Shown here: positions 58,579 through 64,000 of the stretch, one piece after another
Layout: each line of letters starts with the position of its first letter
Position numbering within the stretch: the stretch's first letter is position 1
NCBI GenBank assembly: GCA_963783095.1
Contig: CAWAMR010000001.1
Span: forward strand, 496,001 to 560,000
Source: CAWAMR01 sp963783095
Lineage (GTDB): Bacteria; Planctomycetota; Planctomycetia; Gemmatales; Gemmataceae
Direction: 5' to 3'
DNA length: 64,000 nt
Notes under the pieces: model-generated
Database searches by the model: none
What the model was told of the DNA's origin: nothing
Seen by the model: only the letters and a program-made list of their open reading frames with translations
Translations under genes and position numbers: made by a program

Positions 58579-59490
58579 TCAGATATTGGGTGAAATTCGA
58601 ACTCGTGGCGGCGACGAAGAAACCGCGGTTGCCGAACCGGCCGAAAGATTGAAAACCAGCGGACCCATCATCAAACAGGAATGTGTCGCGAGCGTGAGGC
58701 TGGTCCTTTGGAATTTCAGCAAAAGGGTCCACTTCTTTTGCTCGGCGTCGTAGGTGAGGGAGATTTCGGGAGTGGAATTGCCGTCGCCTTGGTTGTTCCA
58801 GGTGGTTGCGCTGGTTTTGCGAAGGGCAAAAAGACTATTGAAAATAGCATGAGGACCATGAAATCCCAGTGATTCTCCGACCAGAATGGAGGGTTGCAGC
58901 AGGCTCCGCACCGTCTCCGAAGTCAGACCCGAAAACGGCAACGGCGGGCATGGTCCCGATAGCGAATCGATGCCGGTGAATTGGACGCCTTGATCGAAAT
59001 TCCAGCCGGTTTGATCCTGATACCAAAAAGCGATGACGTTTTGCTGGCCGGTGGCAGAATGATCGGCCCCCGGCACCATGTTTCCATCCGTCCATTGCCA
59101 GATGGTCCCATAAGCCCAGGAGATTCCTGCCACACTTGCGTCCGGAGGCTGATCCGGAGGAACTAGAGGATATTGATTGAGCGGATAAACCAGCGCTTTC
59201 ACCATGTAGACCGGAGTCGAGTATTGCGCCCAAGCACAAATTGATCCGAACGCGCTACTGCTGTTGAGCCGCACTTGCACCGTAGCGCCGGGAGCTGGAC
59301 TAGAGGTTAAGAAGCCCATTTGCCTGGTAGGGGGTTTCCGAACGATGGGTTGGGTCGAGGTAATCCGGATGGATCCATCGTCGCCCTTTTCTATATCGAG
59401 TTGGACATTAATGTGGATGGAAAGCGGGCGCTCAAGGGGAGTCTCCTTAGTCTGGATGAATTCGAAGACGAACAGAGGAAATATGAACAT
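58579..59490 (-). CDS. Hypothetical protein with hydrophobic N-terminus
   Basis: About 303 residues if started at MFIFPLFVFEFIQTKET (59490); a longer start at 59544 also exists. Both overlap the 3' end of the kinase gene by 44-98 bp. Beta-rich: HINVQLDIEKGDDGSIRITS, ICAWAQYSTPVYMVKALVYP, VIAFWYQDQTGWNFDQGVQF, TPEISLTYDAEQKKWTLLLK. One Pro-rich segment (LVPPDQPPDASVAG). No domain recognised. The overlap suggests a later start or a shift between the two genes. Confidence 0.55.
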   Translation of the reverse strand: MFIFPLFVFEFIQTKETPLERPLSIHINVQLDIEKGDDGSIRITSTQPIVRKPPTRQMGFLTSSPAPGATVQVRLNSSSAFGSICAWAQYSTPVYMVKALVYPLNQYPLVPPDQPPDASVAGISWAYGTIWQWTDGNMVPGADHSATGQQNVIAFWYQDQTGWNFDQGVQFTGIDSLSGPCPPLPFSGLTSETVRSLLQPSILVGESLGFHGPHAIFNSLFALRKTSATTWNNQGDGNSTPEISLTYDAEQKKWTLLLKFQRTSLTLATHSCLMMGPLVFNLSAGSATAVSSSPPRVRISPNI

Positions 59491-61442
59491 TACTGTTTTG
59501 GATATACAGCCCCATGCTTCCTTTAGCGGAAATGGGTAATTCATTTTTGTTGCGACCCTTTAACAGGATGGGAGGGATCTCCTGTTTGTTCCAGAGAATT
59601 CGCGTCGGTTTATCCTTGGCAACCGAAATCTCAAGGAGATGTTCTTTGGCTTGAGGGCGTGGGATTGTTACCGAATCCTGAAGGAGAGATGAAACGCGAC
59701 CGTTCCCATGAATCTTATTCAAAACTCCACGAATGATCCGTCCTTCTAACTTGGGCCCGAGTTCAAAGTGTTCGAGAAAGAGGAGATCAGCGGTGAAAAA
59801 GTCGGTCCCATTCGCATTTTCGGTTCGGCCACCCAAGAAAACTCCAACTCCACCCACCCAGGGCTGGGAAGAGAATCTCACTTCCAAGTCGTAGTCGCTG
59901 GCCTCGATCGAGCCGGTTTCCAATAAGCAAACATCGGTGCAATTGACTCGCGCCACATGATTCTCAGGTTCATAATTCCACCTCGAATAGGTGGAGTTTT
60001 CCGGCCAAACAATCGTTTGCGGTTTTTCGGTGAGCATTTCGAACCAGACGCCGGGTATTGGCGCGGGTCGTTGCTCGGAATGAGAATCGGCAATATTCGG
60101 ATTCTCGGGGTTCTTGGAAGCTTGTTGCTTCATGGCTAGCAGCAACGCGCCTGCCGCGAGCAGGCCAAGGGCAATAATCCACACTCGATGAAGAAGACGG
60201 TTCCTCTTCGTTATTCTCGGTGCTTGCCAGTTCGCTAATGCCTCACCTAATTCACTCGCGTTCGCATAGCGATCGGCGGGGTTGGCTGCCAAACTCTTGA
60301 GGATGATTCGCTTCAAAGTCGGGTCGAGAAGCAGACTTTCATCAAGAGAGGGAGACACTCTCGGTTCTTGAGCCTCGCGCAGCTGGGTAACCCCGGACCC
60401 TGTCGAGGGACGATTCCCTACGATCAACTCGTGCAACATGACTCCCAATGCGAACACATCGCTGGGAGGACCGATACTCGTTTGATCTCCCGCGAGTTGT
60501 TCGGGAGACATATATTCGGGCGTGCCCAGTACAGAGCCTGCACCCGTAAGTCCGGGAGTATTCTCCGCCTCCGTTGTGTTGGGAATGGAAGCGTTTATCG
60601 TCGAAGTTGCTTCTCCATCCAGGGTATCCTTCACCAGCCCAAAATCGCTCAGATAGGGATTGGCCTGATCGTCGAATAGCACGTTGCCCGGTTTAATGTC
60701 CCGGTGCAACAGGCCGCGCTGGTGGATATAAGAGACCGCCGAGCAAATCTTTCGCATCAACTCAATCGATTTGGGGATGTTGCCCTGCCACTCGGTGATT
60801 CGTCTGGCTAACGTGTCGCCCGGTAGGAGCCGCATCGTCAGATACGGATTCTCGTCTTCCCCGGTACCGACTTCAAAGACGCGGACGATGTGGGGATGGT
60901 CGAGCTTCGTCATCGCCTCGGCTTCTTTGCGGAAGCGTTCGACGCTTTGGTGCCTGGTTCGATCCTGCCGGATGATTTTCAGGGCATAAGTGATGTTGAA
61001 GCCGATTTTCTTGACCTTGTACACTTCTCCCATGCCGCCGCCACCGAGGAAGGCCAGCACTTCGAAGCCCGGAATCAGCGGCGCTGAAGCGGCAGTACGC
61101 ATCGATGTGGCGAGTGCGTGGGTGACCGTCCGAAGAGGACCGGAAACAGCGTGCTCTTTGGGCACTTGCGTCAAAGTGGGAGCATCGCCCAACAAGGGTA
61201 ACGGCTCTCGAGAATTGGGTGTGGAGTCTTTCAGAAACACTGCTGTGTCAGCTGACATGGTGAACCGGGCAATTTCATCGATCGCTTCGGGGTATTCTTG
61301 TCGAATTCGTTGAAGCAGTGCGGGCTCGAGGTCGAAACGATCGCAGCAGAGTTCAGCAAGAGAAACGGATTGTCCTTTTGCGCAGTTCCTTCCAACGTGC
61401 AAAGAGGGTATCGGCAGTGGTTGCGGCGACGGACGAACTCAT
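59447..61442 (-). CDS. Serine/threonine kinase with an extracytoplasmic beta-rich domain (one N-terminal frameshift)
   Basis: About 664 residues. ATG 61440-61442, MSSSVAATTADTLFARWKEL, then one base lost near 61385 before KGQSVSLAELCCDRFDLEPA. Kinase: LGGGGMGEVYKVKK, ALKIIRQDRTRH, LLHRDIKPGNVLFDD, YLSDFGLVKD, GTPEYMSPEQL. A membrane helix, VWIIALGLLAAGALLLAM (about residues 420-437), is followed by a 220-residue beta-rich outer part (YDLEVRFSSQPWVGGVGVFL, TRILWNKQEIPPILLKGRN, GSMGLYIQNSNVHISSVRLR) that looks like a LamG/jelly-roll sensor fold. A membrane kinase sensing an external ligand is likely; the ligand is unknown. Confidence 0.88.
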
Positions 61443-61633
61443 GTAGATTCAAGGGTGGATGTGGGGAAGCGCTCAACGAACGAGATGGGGTGAGTTTAGC
61501 CACTGGATTCTTGCGCCACAACAGAAAAGTTTGAAAAGTGTGACAGTTTTTCAATCGATACTCAGTTTTCAAAATCCAGTTCATTCACTTTCGAGGCTCT
61601 CGGAATGGGAGCTCTTGTAGGAGTCGGCGAAGC

Positions 61634-63275
61634 TCATGCGACTTCTGTCACCCTTGGATGCCTGTGCTCTTGTTCCTCCACTACCGCCGAGGCAATCCGC
61701 TTCTCGCTTGCGATCAGGATGGAGAAGAACAGCATTGTCAGCATGATCGGCGGCACAATCGACAGCAGCAGCATGGCGGTTTGATCGGCATCGGTGAAGA
61801 TAAGCCGGCTTGAAGCGACCATTCCCAGCAGGGGGCTGATTACCATCGCATAAACCGCTTCGTGCATTCCCAGTGCGTGGGCAATGCCGCCGAATGCCAC
61901 CGGCATGCCCCAGATCAGGACGACATACAGAGCGAACATCGCCGGCCAACGTCTTCCCACAGAAAGAGGTATGGCCTGGCGGGCAAAGCCGAAACTCAGA
62001 ATCGTGAAGAAGGCAACCGCGATCGGCGGCCAGGGCAGCCAGGGATCGTTGTTCTGAGGGGCCGGGACCGCCACGGTACCTATGATTGCCGGCAGCACCG
62101 TCAATAAAGCGAGAATGGGCACCAGGACTTTCGTCGACGTCAGGTCGTGCCAGAAGGGAACGTGTCCATCCAACAAGCGGCACGACCGCTGCAGACCTTT
62201 GCCGAATTCGGTTTGATCGGGCGTCAGCAACGCGCAGAAGACCAGTGCCAATAACGTCAGGAAACAGAGCGTTCCCATCACCACCACAATCTGGAAACTG
62301 CTCCAAAACGATCCAAGCGAAAGGAACCCGACACAACTCAGGCATAACAAGGCTTCTTTCTTGGAGAGCATCGGTATCCGAGCCGAGCGGATTCGCCGGC
62401 TCGCGGCGATGAACAAGAATGTGATAAATGTTCCCTGAAAGAACAGCGATTGCAACACCACCGGCATTTCTCCGCCAAAGAATGTCTTTGCACCAAATGG
62501 CCGGGCCGGGGCGGGATTCGGACCTGGCTGGGGAGGTTGCGCAACGAATTGGCCCGGCTGCCGCGCAGGTCGCGCTCCGGGCGGTGGAAATGGTTGCTTC
62601 TGCCACTGCTGTTGCTGCTGTTGCGCTCTTCCAGCAGCCTTGGCGAGAAACACTTCATGATAGACAGGGAAAGAACTCAATAGACTCGGACCATAAAATC
62701 CTGCGGAGTAAAGCAGGACGGATGCACCATTCACCATCGTCGCCACGACCACGAATGTTCCACTCGCGCCCGGGCCGATCGAGAAGCCAGGCCGGTGATC
62801 AACGCGACCGAATGACTCATCAGGACGACGGCAACCTGCACCAGAAAGAGTTTGGCAAACCCGAAAATGCCAACATCGCTAATGAGGGCGCAATAGAGCG
62901 CAAACGGAAAGGTAATCAGATAGAGGATGTATTCGCGAATCGCGCGCCCAGGAGAAAACCGATCGTCTGCACGCCGGAAGGCAGAGGAGTCAATCGATGG
63001 TAATCGAGGATCCCGGAATCGCGAACTTGCGCGATTGCCGACGCGATCTGCGAACCTCCGATCACAATGAGTACAAACATTTGCAGCCAAAAAAACATCA
63101 TCGAACCCTGGGTCGTGTTGGGTTCGTTGTCGCGGGTATTGGCATCGATCACGACGATCACCGCGCTGGCAATGAATATCAGCAACAGCGCGGGAACCAC
63201 GGCCGATCGACGCAGCCGGGAGCGGATGTGCTTGACAAAAATCGGATTGTTGGCGAGATCAAAGAATTCAAGCAT
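61634..63275 (-). CDS. ABC transporter permease, ABC-2 type (frameshifts)
   Basis: About 545 residues when joined. ATG 63273-63275, MLEFFDLANNPIFVKHIRS, ALLLIFIASAVIVVIDANTR, MFFWLQMFVLIVIGGSQIAS; near 62940 the frame changes to REYILYLITFPFALYCALIS and VVLMSHSVALITGLASR; near 62750 it changes again to VVATMVNGASVLLYSAGFYG. A Gln/Pro-rich loop (AQQQQQQWQKQPFPPPGARP) separates the two membrane halves; the end is SEKRIASAVVEEQEHRHPRV. It follows the ABC ATPase gene (63377 on) by 101 bp on the same strand. Substrate unknown. Confidence 0.75.
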
Positions 63276-63340
63276 ATTCCAAGTTCTTTCGTGAGTTCCA
63301 AGTTCCAGGTTCCCAGTTCAAAACCATCAACCCTTCGCGT

Positions 63341-63368
63341 TTGGAACTTGGAACTTGGAACTTGGAAC
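63341..63368. repeat. Four tandem TTGGAAC heptamers with inverted copies nearby
   Basis: Exact TTGGAAC x4 at 63341-63368. Reverse-complement copies (GTTCCAA, GTTCCAG) lie at about 63276-63320, so the two sides can pair into a long hairpin between the two ABC genes. Confidence 0.7.
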
Positions 63369-63376
63369 TCCCATCA

Positions 63377-64000
63377 TTAGGACACTTCCCGCGCACCGAC
63401 TTTGAGGAACAATTCTTCCAGCCCTTCCTTCTTTTTACCGAAACCTATTACAGGTACGCCGGCATCGACGATTCGTTTCAACAAAGAGGTAACATCTTCG
63501 GGTTCTCCGTCATAGGTGAATTCGAATTTGTTCGGGTCGGCTTCCATGACCGGCCCCGCCAGTCGATCCCGTCCCAGAACGGATAGCAAGGCCTCGGACC
63601 TGTCGAGAATCTCCACTTGAAGCACGGCGATGCCCATCACCTTTCTGCTGACTTCCTCGACCGTTCCGGTGACGATCATTCGGCCTTTTTCCATGATGCC
63701 GACGGCGGTGCAAAACTCGCTCATTTCCGAAAGAATATGCGACGAGACCAGCACCGATTTGCCGCGTGCGGATAAGCCGCGCAGAATCTTTTTCAGGTCG
63801 GCGCGGGCATGGGGGTCCATGCCGCTGGCCGGCTCATCGAGCATCAGGATTTGCGGATCGGGGATGAGCGTCTTGGCCAGCATGACCCGTTGCCTCATGC
63901 CGCGCGACAGTTGCGGAATGAAGGCATCGCGTTTTTCCCAAAGGCCGACCAGGTGCAGGTATTTCTCGACGATATCGGGACGATGGCTCCTCGGAACGTA
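63377..64000 (-). CDS. ABC transporter ATP-binding protein (5' end beyond the right edge)
   Basis: The C-terminal 207 codons or so of an ABC ATPase. Signature LSRGMRQRVMLAKTL, Walker B ILMLDEPASGMDPHA, H-loop LVSSHILSEM. The Walker A part is outside the window. A C-terminal extension (VLQVEILDRSEALLSVLGRD, FEFTYDGEPEDVTSLLKRIV, KKEGLEELFLKVGAREVS) is like that of ABC-2 export and Nos/Cu-type systems. It pairs with the permease downstream at 61634-63275. Confidence 0.92.
   Translation of the reverse strand, partial: YVPRSHRPDIVEKYLHLVGLWEKRDAFIPQLSRGMRQRVMLAKTLIPDPQILMLDEPASGMDPHARADLKKILRGLSARGKSVLVSSHILSEMSEFCTAVGIMEKGRMIVTGTVEEVSRKVMGIAVLQVEILDRSEALLSVLGRDRLAGPVMEADPNKFEFTYDGEPEDVTSLLKRIVDAGVPVIGFGKKKEGLEELFLKVGAREVS

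Noticed and set aside
58563..58732. N-terminal extension of the glycosyltransferase-methyltransferase frame
   Set aside because: It overlaps the end of the neighbouring gene on the same strand in another frame and is low-quality sequence; the start at 58562 with one shift gives a coherent protein.

Overview
The window is a stretch of a planctomycete chromosome, most likely from the Gemmataceae. Supporting marks are two very large PSCyt1/DUF1549/DUF1553 cytochrome-type proteins and a DUF1501 Tat protein, DUF1559 prepilin-like proteins, Ser/Thr kinases with TPR or extracellular tails, an ECF sigma factor next to a kinase, a sigma factor fused to DUF1559, and surface proteins that begin with an LEALDSRLVP motif. 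Base composition is moderately GC rich. There is no rRNA and no CRISPR array.

Layout. 1-9.3 kb: a kinase fragment, a DUF1704 metallopeptidase-like gene, a sugar-phosphate isomerase, a DUF1559 gene, a lipoprotein and a PSCyt1/DUF1549/DUF1553 gene; nearly all carry frameshifts. 9.7-13.3 kb: a sigma/DUF1559 fusion cut near its 3' end by a complete ISKra4-type element (22-bp perfect terminal inverted repeats, 9-bp target duplication). 13.3-21.4 kb: PQQ propeller, PHP phosphoesterase, ftsY, rplT-rpmI with a leader hairpin, a barnase/barstar-type pair, a BON-domain protein, tRNA-Leu and tRNA-Arg. 21.5-26.7 kb: a cassette on the minus strand made of DUF5989, SxtJ, carbamoyltransferase, SGNH hydrolase and a redoxin/2OG-Fe oxygenase. 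26.8-33.0 kb: two tandem paralogous repeat-rich surface proteins. 33.4-39.3 kb: a TPR/GT41 (SPINDLY/OGT-like) glycosyltransferase, a GT-A glycosyltransferase, an unrecognised protein and a PaaK-like ligase. 39.4-47.2 kb: mixed secreted and cytosolic genes. 47.6-51.2 kb: a DUF1501 plus PSCyt1/DUF1549/DUF1553 operon. 51.8-52.4 kb: a VapC-like toxin-antitoxin pair. 52.6-57.1 kb: an ECF sigma factor followed by a TPR kinase. 57.3-64 kb: a glycosyltransferase-methyltransferase fusion, a second kinase and an ABC exporter operon.

Working together: the ECF/kinase pair probably forms one signalling unit. The DUF1501 and DUF1549/DUF1553 proteins are a conserved planctomycete pair. The RNase is exported and its inhibitor sits 20 bp downstream. 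The carbamoyltransferase cassette and the GT41/GT-A genes flank the surface proteins and could decorate cell-surface polymers or the repeat proteins themselves; that link is inference.

Two global observations matter for any reader. First, single-base frameshifts occur in about half the genes, including rplT and ftsY, which the cell should need intact; sequencing or assembly indels are the simplest explanation, so the broken genes should not be called dead without read support. Second, many intergenic gaps hold long imperfect palindromes that are unrelated to one another in sequence.
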